A stretch of 64,000 bases of DNA from Tetrahymena elliotti 4EA (taxonomy: Eukaryota; Ciliophora; Oligohymenophorea; Hymenostomatida; Tetrahymenidae). The DNA lies in NCBI GenBank assembly GCA_000231825.2, contig JH720307.1:494389-558388 (forward strand), in the 5' to 3' direction. Below, one piece after another: positions 1 to 12,384 of the stretch (the first letter of the stretch is position 1; each line of letters opens with the position of its first letter). The notes below the pieces were generated by a model. That model ran no database searches, was not told where the DNA came from, and was given only the letters and a program-made list of their open reading frames with translations. The position numbers were made by a program, and so were the translations under genes.

Positions 1-2699
1 TATCTTTAAGCAATTAAATATGTCTAAAGCGATTCAAAAACTCATTAAACATAAATTATATGTTGTCTGTAAATATTAAGTATTTCATGTATTACATAAG
101 TGCATTGTTTTGCTTAATTAACTCAAAAATATTTTCACAAACCACATCAAAAGGTGGCTGCATGTTTAACTCCTAAATACTTGAAATCATTTTTATCTTA
201 GAAGGACTATTTTTTATTCTAAAATTTATCATATCTATTAAGTATCTCTCAAAAGATTCTTTCACTTTCCTCGCAATATAAATCTATTGTTAAATTTCAA
301 TATTCTAAATACTTATTAAATATTCATAGAATTTTTTCATGAAAAGAAATTTTATTTTGATAGATTATCCTTTACATGTTAAAATTCAAAAAAGCAATTT
401 AAAAAAAATTTAAATTAAGAGTATTTTTGCCAAAAAATAAGAAAGATTGTTTATGCCATTCGAGAATTTTACAAATTTAAGTTTGAAACGATTTTACTAA
501 AAATCAATTTCGAAATATTGAAATAATTTAAAAATTTTTCTTACATAACCTCAAAATGAAATCAATTCATTCTGAATTGAAAATTGTTTAAATATAAATT
601 TAAATTAATATTTTCCTAAAGAGGGAATTATATTCTTATTTGTAATCATCAAACAGTGTTTTATTTATTTATTTAATAAATTAAATTTTATTTAATATTA
701 AAATGGTTACTTTAAGATCACTTTTAAATGTAGATATCTCACCAAAGCTTTAGTTTTTTCCTTAGTAAATCTGCAAACATATTTCAAGGGTTTGAATTTA
801 GCTTGCTAAATCTTTTCTGGAATCAAATTTTAGATTTAACTAAATTTCCCATTGAAGAATCTCTCCCTCTAAAATCTAATGCTGTTATTCTTTATTTATT
901 GTTGCCAACGATAGTACATATATCTATAGAATTAATATTTATTTTTAACAAAGGTAGAGTATATATTAATAAAAATTACTTTTTCATTAACAATTTAAAT
1001 AGAGTTATAAAAAGACTTAGCTAAGAGATTATCTATTTGAAGTTATCTAGATTTAGTTATTTTCTATATATTGTATGATTAAAATACATGAGCATTTAAA
1101 GATTACTCTGCTCCTCCATTATCATTATATTTATATTAGTCTTTAGCAAATTTAAGAAAGTTTACAATATGGCAAGTATTTGTGTTATCTATTAAGAAAA
1201 TAATATTATTTCTAATAAAACTACTGTAGAGGATATTTGTTTAATTAACATAAAATCTATGCTTTAAAGGAAACTAGTTTTCTATTATATCTTCATTATT
1301 TGCTATTTTGTTAAATTAAAGCTATAACTTTACAACATAAACAATATTTCCCCATCCAATCATCAGTATATCTTTATTAAAATCAATTACAGGGATACAA
1401 TCAGGATCAACTTCTCTAAATCTCTCACTGCTTCTCTTTTCATAAAAAACAATCATTGGCTAAGTCCTTGTACTTTCAGAGAGAATAATAATACTATCTT
1501 TAGTTACAAAAGCTTAAAGTAACACAGGAATATTCTTTAAATTAATAAGTGAACACTTATAATATATAACCTTTTAAAATATCATTTCTTGGTTTTATAT
1601 TTTAACTTCTTCTCTAGACTTTTAACTTCTTTTAATAATGTCATAATAACTATATAAATCAGGATAATTATCACTGTTTGATTTTATTCCTGATAACATT
1701 CCTTTCGAAAAAGTTGTTTTTTAAAGTTCTCCACTATCACAACTAAGAAAAGATAAATCAGTCAGTTTTTCTATTTCTTTTTCATGTAGAGGATCTGCTG
1801 AGTAAATATCGTGAAAGAATTTGACAAAGTACACTTCTTTAGTATGAATTTTAACTTAATATGATAGCTAAGCTTTCTTTAAATTAAATAGATTTATGCT
1901 ACCATCATTATACCCTACAACTATAAATTGATAACATATATCCATACTATTAACTGCAGAATTTTAACTTTATTCATATAAAACTAAAGGTTTATCTTCT
2001 TCCTTTTTATATCTGAGTACTTCACCACTACTTGTTCCTAAATATACTTCTCCACTTCCAACCTAAAAATTTAAGATAAAATATTTTAAAATGATAAAAA
2101 ATACTTTGTTCCAAATCTAAAATCAAGGGAAAGCATTTATTTTCTCATAAAATCAAAATGTTTTATTTATTATTTGCTAATTAGATCTTAGATAATGAGT
2201 TAATTTAAGTAGTAATAATTACAAATAAAGTTGTTATTTTTATCCTGCCTTTTTCATAGAGCTTGATATAATCAATATTTATAAAGCTAATAGTCTTTAT
2301 TTGATTTTGACCTAAGTAAGCCTGCGATTGACCAAATATTTAAGGATATTCAACTTAATAATATTCAATAGTTTTTTTATCTAAACATGCAGTCTACATT
2401 TCAAAAGAATTCACTGCTTCTAATGGATCTTTTTTGTAAATTTCTTCAAATTAGTTTTACTACTAATTTTATTTTTGTAAATTTACATTAGGAGATTCTA
2501 ATTTCTAAACTTCCTCCTACTTCTTCACATTTTAACTATCTTGAATTTGTTTATTTACTTGCTTATTATCTGAATAACTATTTTCATTTTATAGAATGTC
2601 ATCTAACTCGCTTAAATCAAGTTAATTTAGATTATCTAAAAGAAAAGAGTTTATATCAATGTTGCTATCAGCAGTAACTTTTTTTTCTTTTTAGTTCAT
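1..2699 (-). CDS. Vps8-like endosomal tethering protein (partial, 3' end off window)
   Basis: Read on the minus strand from ATG at 2699. The first exon (to 2223) is acidic and Asn/Gln-rich. After an intron ending at 2063 comes a WD/propeller-like part with GTSSGEVLRY and GYNDGSINLF, later VIDFNKDILMIGWGN, then a helical part with LEICLQIYQGKNQSFGE, the 'alanine/leucine-rich...G' pattern that follows the propeller in Vps8 proteins. Vps8 is a CORVET subunit that tethers early endosomes through Rab5; ciliates are known to carry several Vps8 paralogs. Open coding frame continues to base 1 (FDVVCENIFELIKQNN near 150-100), so the gene is cut by the window edge. Several small introns are needed (for example about 44 nt ending at 2063). 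Near 950-800 and 570-520 the frame changes and I could not place every splice site; one TGA at 569-567 is in the frame that looks best there. A generic WD-repeat traffic protein is the alternative. Confidence 0.6.
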
Positions 2700-3271
2700 G
2701 ATATTATGGAATCCTTAAAAATTACGAAACAGTTATTTCAGCTATCTTTTGTGTACAAATTTTCTAAATATTTATCTATTGCTATCTATTTTTAAATTAA
2801 TTTATCAATATTTGTTTTTAATAATAATAATGTTAAGAATAATATTATTTCTAAGATTTTAACTATTGATGTGGAATAATTAATAACAAAAAAAAAGCAA
2901 AACATTTGCATAACCTTTGTTTATCTTAATAATAACTAAAGAAATACTTACGTTTTTATTAATTATTCATTGGAAAATGCAAAAAATAAGGTGATCAGTA
3001 TTTATGATCAATCTAAGATTTATCAAGTAAATATTAAAAGCATTTTTAACATTTTTTTTAATTTAAAAACGAAAAAAAATAATTTATAATGATAAATTGT
3101 TATCTTTTAAAAATAATACAAAAACTAAATTTAGCACTTAAAAATTTTTAAGATCCTTTTTATCTCCCTCCCTCTATTTTCAATTTTTAAATTAATAAAA
3201 ATTTATCTTCAGAGATTTTTTTCAGTTTATAAATAGCAAGAAAATTTAAATCTCAAATATTTAGTAAAATA
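2700..3271. other. intergenic, AT-rich
   Basis: Upstream region of the Vps8-like gene. Poly-A/T runs only; no gene, RNA or repeat seen. Confidence 0.5.
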
Positions 3272-3889
3272 ATGAAGACTATGTTTTGCAGAGCTAAGAT
3301 AGATATAAGACAGAAGTATTTATTCAATAGATTAATTGTTAACGAATATATTTATTTGAAAAGAATAAACAATACTTATTCTTGGTATTAAAAAAACCAT
3401 TTAGATATCAACAAACTTGTGATTTATTTTCATTAGCTGATAGAAAAATCATTAAATATTTGTTTGTATCTTATTTATTTAATAGAATTACTTTTAGCGC
3501 AAAAGTTAAAAGATAATAACTTTGAAAATTATATTAATAATTATTAAGAATTTAATTTATTATCAGCTAAATATTCATTTATTAAGCATTAATTTGTCAA
3601 AATAAAAAGGAAAGATAAACTTTCACAAATAACTACATAAATAAGTAAATCTTAGATCTGTTCAATGAACGAATAAAACTAAGCACTGCAAAACTGTAAA
3701 TTATAAATAAAGGATAATAGATTAGCCATTACATACTTTTATATTATTATAAAGAATTATAGTTTGAATATGCTCAGTATAAAGGAATTACAGTTCCAAG
3801 TTGGTTATTTGAAATATTATAAAATTTAAAAATATTATTAATTTCAAAAGCATAATTCAAGTTAGATTAAAATATCATTTTAAAATTGA
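3272..3889 (+). CDS. possible hypothetical protein, ciliate-code ORF
   Basis: ATG at 3272 opens a 205-codon frame with TGA as first stop (3887-3889) when TAA/TAG are read as Gln. It begins MKTMFCRAKIDIRQKY and contains a hydrophobic stretch ending IYLIELLLA (about residues 75-90). No family is recognised. In DNA this AT-rich TGA occurs about once in 60 codons, so an open stretch of this length is only modest evidence. A short open stretch after the stop (PEEGMDYYKESCKLY, about 3899-3945) lies in another frame and may be a further exon, or may mean that both are chance. It could also be part of the 5' end of the zinc-finger gene downstream. Confidence 0.25.
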
Positions 3890-4325
3890 AATAGCTCCTG
3901 AGGAAGGTATGGATTATTATAAAGAATCTTGCAAATTATATTTGGCAAACATTTTGCTAACAACTTAGGTAATATTTTAGTTCATAAATGTATCATATTA
4001 GTATAAATTAGCTTTAATCATTGCATTATAAATATCTAATAAAATTATTTTTAATTTTGAAAGTTGAGGGACTTGCTTTAGGATAAAAATGATCTCTTAT
4101 GCCAAATTTAGAAAATAGAGGTAAATCTCATTTTACTTTAAATTTGTATAGATTTACACTTAAAAAATACAAAGCAAATAAGTTTAAATAGAAATTAAGT
4201 ATTTTGTTTATCGAATCTGCATAAACCAAAAATAAATAACAAAGCAATAAAACATTTTATTAAAAATAATAATTACTTTTTTAAAGTAATTACTCAAATA
4301 TATTTATTTTATTAAGAAAAATTAA

Positions 4326-5558
4326 AATGATGACTCAAAGGGTGATTTAGATGATAAGAAAAGAAGGATAAGGAGGTCTGCTTCATAGATAGATAGACAC
4401 TACACTTGCCCTAAATGTGCAAAATCATATGGGTAAACTAATGAAATTATTATTGATAATAAAAATTTTCTATTTTTATTAGATCTGAAGGGTCTTTGTA
4501 TTAGCATTTGAAACTAAAGCATCCAGAATTTAACATAAAAGGTAAATATTTTTTTTACTTTAATATTTAAATTTTATATTTATTTGATAGATTTTGAGTT
4601 CAAACCTACTTACAGAATACCTGGATAAAAGTATACTACAGATAGCAAAAGTTTAGAGGATTATGAAGATTATTCATAAGAAAATAAAGAACAAAATGAG
4701 GATACTGATAGATAAAAAGAAAATTAAGAAGATGCAGATAAACCTGAAGAATCAGTTAAGGAAGAAATTGAATCTGAGTAATAGCAAAAAGAAAAAACTA
4801 AAAGAAAGAAAAAGGAAAGAAGAAAAAAAAATAAAGAAGCCGAAAAGGAGAAAGAAGCTGAAAATGAATAAGAAAATGAAGAAGAATAGGAGGCTGAACC
4901 AGAGCCTGAGAAAAAATAAAAAAGAAAATAAAAGAAAAAAAGATCCAAATAAGTTTAAGAAGAAGATTAAGAAGATGAAGATAAGGACAAAAAATAGGAT
5001 GAAGATGAGTCTAATAAGTAAGAATCTGAGAAAATAGAAGAGGTTAAACCCAAAAAACCAAGAAAGAAAAAGAAAAAGCCAGAAGTTTAAGTTTAAAAAG
5101 AAGAAGAAGAGTAAGAAAAAGTATCTTAATAGTAAGAAGAATAAGGTCAATAAAGTGAAGTCAATGAAGAAAAGCCTGAAAATTAAGATAATTAAGAAAA
5201 AGAAAACATTAAAGAAAATCACTTAGACTAAGACAAAAATTAAGAAGAAAAAGCAGCAAAGGAGGAAGTTTAATCAAATGGTTAAGAAAAAGCTTTAGAA
5301 GAAAGTAAGTAAGAGAATAGTGATTCTACTGAACAAAAAACATAAATTTAAAATAAAAATGGAGAGATTGTTGAGGAGAATATAGAAAAATAAGAGAGCA
5401 TTGTTGAAGAATAAGAAAAAAATTAAGAAGAGGAGTAATAAAAAGATGAATAATAATAGCAAGAATAGTAACCTGAATAAATAAATGAAAATAAAGAAAC
5501 TGATGAAAAAAGTGAAGCATAAATGTAAATAGAAAATAACGAAGAGTAAAATTAGTGA
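4326..5558 (+). CDS. single C2H2 zinc-finger protein with Lys/Glu/Gln-rich tail
   Basis: Three exons: about 4326-4432, 4483-4541 and 4591-5558, with introns of 50 and 49 nt (gtaaac...ttag, gtaaat...atag) that join in phase. The splice at 4432/4483 falls inside one C2H2 finger: YTCPKCAKSYG joined to SEGSLYQHLKLKHPEF (C-x2-C, H-x4-H). After a short linker (KPTYRIPG) the rest, roughly 300 residues, is an extremely charged Lys/Glu/Gln/Asp tail, probably disordered or helical. In 4663-5558 many glutamines are TAA/TAG, which is why standard-code ORFs on both strands here are artefacts. The fold suggests a nucleic-acid-binding, probably nuclear protein; the target is unknown. The start codon is not fixed: frame at 4326 (NDDSKGDLDDKKRR) has no ATG just upstream, so a short 5' exon may be missing. 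TGA stop at 5556-5558. Confidence 0.7.
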
Positions 5559-6502
5559 AATTTAGCTATTTTAATTTTATAATATACAACAACTCAATCA
5601 ACTGCTACTGAGCAAAATAAAATAAAAGTTATCAAAATAAATAAAAATTATTAAAATATTTATTACCAAGACATATCTATATTTTTATAAGAAAATGCTA
5701 TTTCAAAATATTACAAATTCTAAATTAAAAAATTATTTTAAACTCGAAAGTCATCTTATTTTATGAAATAAATATTTATATTGCTATTAAATAATATATA
5801 AAATGTTTATGATAAAATAATCTAATTTATTAAATAAACATTGATATTGCCAATTATTTATTTTAAAAAAATATTGGTTTTTTCATTGCTAAAATAATCT
5901 AATTTTAAAAAAATACATATTCTATTATTTAACAGTAAATTTTAAATAGCAGAACACTCTATGGCGTTGATAAGTTGGAATAAATATCTGCTTTGAGTGA
6001 TTAGTTATTACATTTTTTTTTAAATATATGTTGTTTGAAGAAAATATTTGATTGGCGCTAAATAAATAGGTCCAGTTTTTATTTTAAATAAATTAAAAAA
6101 TGTTTAGATTTTATCAAATTAAATTTTGATATTTATTAAATTTTTGAGGGGGTTGAATTTCAAAGCAAAAAGATTAAGAAAATAGAAATAATTGAAGTAT
6201 TTTAAAAGGTCTTTAAAAAGAGGAGATGTAGCATAGAGATTTTAAAAGTAGCAAGTTAAAGGTCATTAGATAATAATTTAACTATATGGAATTATTTGAT
6301 TTAACTAATAATTAAACAAACAATATTTTTTATTAAAAAGGAGTCTCTAATAGATCAGAACTATTTAACAAATGAATGAATAATTAAAATCAAAAAAAGA
6401 TTCTTAATAATTAGAAAAAAATTAAATTTCACATAATTAAAAGATAAGTATCTATTTATTTATATACAATAAACTAGCTTGATAAATCAAATACTAGGCA
6501 CA
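5559..6502. other. intergenic, AT-rich
   Basis: Between the zinc-finger and exportin genes. Only AT-rich sequence with poly-T/poly-A runs; nothing further recognised. Confidence 0.5.
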
Positions 6503-9500
6503 ATGGATTATTAAATGATTATGCAAGGAGCTGCTATAGATGAACAAAGTCTTATGTAGTTTGAGTAGCTCTGTTAGACTACCATCAACCATGCTGATAA
6601 GGTTTGATATTATTTTAAATAGGTGAGCAATTTTAGAAGCTCACTTGATTTCCTCAAAAAAATTGGACAAAGAGACACTTATTGTCTCTTTCAATATACA
6701 AAGTGAGAAGATTGAAATATGCAGATTTAAAAAATGAATAGTTTTAATAGTAAAAGCATCAATAGAAATATCATTTTTTCTTTTAAAAATAGGATAATTT
6801 GAAAGTTAATGAATACTTAATGAATTTCCTTTGCAATTGGAATAATTGGCCTCAAATTTAATATTTTATGCAAAATGTAAAAAATGAAATCACCTTGTTT
6901 GTTTTAATCGAGCAATATGCTAAAATCTTTATGAATTCTACTAAATTTGAAAATAAACCTATGGAAATAGTTATTGAATAAGATAAAATATTAACAGGAT
7001 AAGCTTAAATAGCATAAAGTTTAATGAATTTCTTTGTAGAATTCTTTATAAGCAGACTTGATAAGCTTTCAAATTTAATATAGCGTTCATTCTACCATTC
7101 AATTTCTCATCTCGTCCGCTAAAACTGGTTTAACATGGACTAACCTGCTATATAAATCATCAAGCCAATTATAGATAACTTTTTCAATAATGATATTAAA
7201 CTAACTAAAGTTGGCCTCAAGCTTCTAGATGAAATTGTCCAAAGTATAATTACATACAGCTACTATACTTCTTACTTAGAATATCGTAAAACAATGATTA
7301 ACTTTTAAAGGTAAATATTATATATTCAAACTTAATTTAAAATTAAAAAGAATTCTAATCCAATTATTACTTCATTAAGTATGATTTAAAAGGATTTATT
7401 TATTCGTTTCTCTTTTTTTCTGTATTACATTGTTAAAAAGCAAATATTTAATAATAAAATTATTTTAAATTAAAATCCAGATCTACTCTACATAAAATTC
7501 TTGAAGTCTCTGTCAAAGAATTAAAAAGAGCATTTATTGAAGGATATTTAAATAGCCATGTTAACACTGAGGCTATATAGCTCATGTTCAGATGTATGAG
7601 TTATAATTTCTCTCTCTCATTCTTTGAAATAGAAGTTGACCCAGAGCCTAGAGATTTAACCATAATTGCTGTAAAATTGACAATTTCTAAAATAAATATG
7701 GGTGAATTGATAAATTTAATTTTTATTAAAAAATAGTTTCCTGACAAATTTGAGTTTTTGTTTGCTGATTTAGAATTCATTAGTATGTTAATTTTAAATA
7801 TGTTTATGACTTTTAAGAATGGAAACTAAGAATTGGCTATGATTGTAACTCGTCTTTTTATATTAAAAAAGCACTTAAAAACATTTGATAATATTAATAG
7901 ATGTTGAAAACAATTGGTAAAATCATTTCAACAAGACAAAGTGTTTTCTTATCACTAGAAGTGAAGCAAAAATTCAGAGAAATCATTTTCGAAGGTATCA
8001 CTACTCTACTCAACATGAGATACTAAGAGAGAATGGAGAGTGAGTACTATTAAGAAGTTTTAGAGCTTAACTTTAGAATGATAGTAAATTATAAAATAAA
8101 TAATTCTTGATTTACTTAAAATTTTTATTAAAAAAGTCCAATTTCAATGTTAGTACATTATTCTCTCATCAATAATTATTCTGTGATTGGATTAAAAGTT
8201 TAATTGAGTTTTAAAAAATGCTTATCCAATGTGAAAAGCTTTAAGTCAAAGATGACAATATTCTAATTAAAAATATTGAACTCTGGAATAAAATTATTAT
8301 GGATTTGTAAATGTATGGCTCATATGAGGCATAAGATTACATTACTGACACGTAAATATAATTTAATTACTCCATTAATTATATTAATTTCAAATATTAT
8401 TAAATAGTAATTTCAATAACCTTTATATCAATTTCATGTCTAATGAACCTTCTTCACTCCTAAACTATAAGAGAAGGATGGAAGATCCTGTTAAGTAAAT
8501 ATTATTTCTGCAAGATTTTATACTTGATTTTATTTTTAACTTAAATTAGAGAACAAACAACAAAACTAAAAATTGAATAGAAAGATGTTGATTAGATTAA
8601 AAGAATAGCTATTGAATTCTTTTATCAAATATTTGAAACAACTTTCAAATCTCACCATGTCATTCCCAAAGATGTTTCATTTAAAAGTATTGATAGCTGC
8701 TCTTAAAAAAAAATTAAACTTTTGTTTATATACAAATAGGTCATAAATCTTTCAAAAAGTAATTCATCAGATTCTTTGAGCCATACTATGATCTTTTCTG
8801 GTGGTCATAAGGAAATTGCATCAAGGCATTAAGCATTTATTTTGATGAAATTTTATAAAATTACATCGGTAATGTAAAAAATGGTTAACCTGTACCAGAA
8901 ATAGTCAGTGAAAAGTTAATATTAGCCTTAAACTTGATTAGCAACATTGTTCTTAATATAAACTAAGTAGAATCTAATCCTTATTTATTTGAAGAAAGTC
9001 AAGAAGAATTATTTGTTTTAGAGGGTTAGTTACTTTCTTATGTTTGGAAACTGATAGAGTACTCAGTTTAATTCAATCACCCAACTTTTGTAAATAATTT
9101 AACTTGTTTAGAAATTTAATAATTTATTTTAAAATTAATTGTTAAATAACAGGACAGAAATCTTAAGATGGTTGAATTATCTTATTTAGTTTTTATCGAA
9201 TAATATTTATAAATAACTATTGATGGTAAAATTTATTCAAATTAAAGATAAAGAAATACTTAATCAAATATCTTAATAAAAGAACTTGAAATACCTAACG
9301 ATAATCCTAAGGCAATCACATGTTCCAGAAGAGTAAACATTATATAGTATTATTTTTATACAAATACTGATAATTTTTTTTTTATAAAAATAAAAAGTTT
9401 TATAGAAAGATGATCAAAGAATTTGGTATTGATGCTGATTACAATAAAATTCTTCATATTTCTCTAGTCAAAATGTTTTCAAATACAAAGCATTTTGATG

Positions 9501-11377
9501 CTGATATCCTTGACTATTCTCTTTATTTGGCAAGATTTTTCTTTGTCAGACTTAAAAGAAATTTTTCAAGAGAAAAGTTTAAAAACCTTCAATGTTTAGA
9601 AATAGTTACTCAATTTATTTAATAGGTATAAATAATATTAATTTTTAAATATATTTAAAATTCATAAATAAATCAAACTTAATAGATTGATTTCACATCT
9701 TTAAGCTCTGCCACTTTTAGTAAAAATAGAACAAAAATATATGAAATAGTTGCTCTCATTTGGATTGATGATTACTATGACAATTATCTTTAAGCTTCTG
9801 AAAATGTTTATAAATAAGTTAAGCAAACACTTGTAAATGGAATCAATAGAGTAATTAATTTTTAAGGGAAATAAATAATATTCAGCTAAAATATTAACAA
9901 AAATAGGAAAGTTTGATGAAGTATTTGAGAGATTTAATTGGTCTCAATAATTGCATAGAAGTTGCAAAGATATTTAGATTCTATTTCAAGCATATGTAAG
10001 AAATGATTATCATTAAGGAGAAAGTTTTAAAATTATTTTTTTATAAATAGATATGGTGACTTAACAATGATATTCTAAAATATGCAGCAATTTTTCTAAG
10101 ATAATGAAGTTATGAGAGTAGTTTTAGATTTTGCTAACTCTTTAACCTTCAACAAAACTTAAAGATTGAATCATGAAAGCAACTCCCCTATAGGCTATCA
10201 AATATTTTAATTATTTAGTTCCTTCTTATCTTAATATTCTAGATACCTATTAAGTAAACTTTAAGTCTAGAATAGAAAAGTTCTTAATATTGAAGAATAG
10301 TAAATTAAAGTTTTTAAACTTTTTCTTTTTTTATTAAAATAAAAATTGTAAAAAACAGCTCTAAGTTAATTTATAAAATATTTAAAATCTTGAATGATTT
10401 CTTGAAAGGTAATTATGTCAATCTATCAACCTTCCCTATGTTTGGAGACTCTTCAATAAAAGATTACCTTCATTCTTTCCTTGATATAACTTATGTTGTT
10501 AATGTTGACTTTTAGGTAATTTCAATTTATAAATTTTAAAAATAATCAACTATCTTATCAATCATTTTTATAAACTATTTTTAGCAATATCCTAAGTATC
10601 AAGAAAGTATGATTGAAAATTTACATGTATTGACTGATATGGCTATTGAAGTTTTGTTTGCTAATTTACAAATTGATTATGTTTAAAAAGTAAGTTTTAT
10701 TTTAATTTTTCCATTTTAGTTAATCTTTTTTATTGTTAGTTACTTGAAGTATGTTTGATGCAAACAAATATTTTCTGTGACTTATAAGCTAAAACAAATG
10801 AATAGCAATTTGCTTTGTAGCTTCCATAAGTTACAAGACTCTTAGATGTAGTATTTAATATAATTAAATATGTAGTTGAAGAAATGTAAATTAATTGCTT
10901 TAGCACTCCTATCATAGAACAAAACATAAGAAGCTTTTTAATGAGTTCAAGTGAAATAATTTAATCTTTATTGAACATGTTTGTTGATTTGATTCTCACA
11001 AACATTAAAAATCCTCGTTTAACAAATTGTGCTAGCAAATTGCTATTCTATCTTTATTTGATTGATCCAAAGGTAATTTAAAAAATTTAATCATGTAATT
11101 TTTAATAATAACTAATCTATAATTCATAGTATGTTGAATTACTTGGATAACATATTATCACTAAATTATGTTAAAGCTAAATTGAAGGATAGTAAATATA
11201 GCAATAATATTATACAATTTATGAAGGTAATTTATTTAATAAAAAAAATAATATAGTTAATCATCATTAATATTAATAATAGGAGTAGAAAGAAAGCTAG
11301 AAGCAAATAATGAAGAAAAATTTGTTACAAACTTTAAAAATATTTTAGGGAACATCAAAAAGCAATTCAATAATTGA
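6503..11377 (+). CDS. XPO7: exportin-7 (RanBP16)-like nuclear transport receptor
   Basis: Many-exon gene from ATG 6503 to TGA 11375-11377. It opens MDYQMIMQGAAIDEQSLMQF, the usual start region of exportins. Family-matching stretches in order are NWNNWPQIQYFMQNVKNEI (HEAT repeats), VGLKLLDEIVQSIITYSYYTS, DWIKSLIEFQKMLIQCEK, MIKEFGIDADYNKILHI (9410 onward, aligning with the exportin-7 ARMSEVLG block), LKGNYVNLSTFPMFGDSS (the 'CGNYVSFGVFKLYGD' block), and a C-terminus EEKFVTNFKNILGNIKKQF, as in exportin-7. Length, about 1,050-1,100 residues, fits. Exportin-7 moves folded cargo through nuclear pores with RanGTP. Introns are numerous; the first (6602-6622) is only 21 nt. The exon boundaries between 6680 and 6790 are not settled. 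Single gene, no operon; upstream and downstream spacers are about 1 kb. Confidence 0.85.
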
Positions 11378-12384
11378 GTTATTTAAGAATTTAAAAACAA
11401 CTATTTAAAATATTTAGAGTTTTATAGAACAAAAATATAATTAAATTTTCAATTTTAAGTCACCTTTTAAATAGGTGAAAAATCAATTTAATTACATATT
11501 TTCAAACTTATTATCTGATAGCTAATATTATAAAGTTATTTACTATTATTATTATTATTTTTGTTTTACTTATTTCAATATCATTTAAAACAAATGAACG
11601 TTAGTGTTAAAAAATCATTTTAAGAATAATTCTCTTAGTATGAATATTTAAAATTTGATCTCAATAATAAATATTAATATAATCTTTTTCTTTTTACTAA
11701 AATAAAGATAGTATTAATTATTTTGTGTAAAATTTTATGATGAAATACTATTTATTGTATATTAATTAAATTTAATCTAAAAATAATCTAAGTTAAAATC
11801 TTCTACCTAAAAAATTTGCAATTAAAGATACAATTTAAAAACATGAAAATGCTTTTCTGACAAAAAAACATAAATTAAAAATTAAGTCTGATTCTCATGA
11901 ATAATTGTGTTTATTTCAATTTCTTTTATTATTAACACATAAAATATTTTTGACATTCAAAAGCTTTTTTTAGCAATTTAGAGATATTTTTTACTATATT
12001 TTTATTCTTTTTTTGATTTCTTCCTTTGAAATTAAAAAAAATAATCTTGATAATGATAATAACTAAAATCATAATTGATTTTTACATAGTATATTAATGA
12101 CACTACTTTAATATTTATTGAAGAAAAGATAAAGCCATTATAATAATTATAATAGTATCTAGTAAATTAAAAAAAATATCCACAGTAAATCGAGTTAAAT
12201 GATTTGGGAATTTTTGATGACATAAATTTTTTCTATATTTATTATAACACTACTTTCGAAAAATAAAAAATCAGTATTTATAAAATTTCTATTAAAACCT
12301 AAACAAAAAATTAAAAGAATAAATAACTAAAACGTAAAATTTAATCTTAATTTTTAGCAAATAGTAAAAAGGTAAAATATAAAA
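11378..12384. other. intergenic, AT-rich
   Basis: About 1 kb of AT-rich spacer with poly-A/T runs. No gene or RNA seen. Confidence 0.5.

Noticed and set aside
803..1024. Plus-strand ORF of 73 codons
   Set aside because: Antisense to the Vps8-like coding exons.
4663..5222. Standard-code ORFs on both strands, Lys-rich plus and Phe/Ser-rich minus
   Set aside because: Wrong-frame and antisense shadows of the Lys/Glu/Gln tail of the zinc-finger gene.
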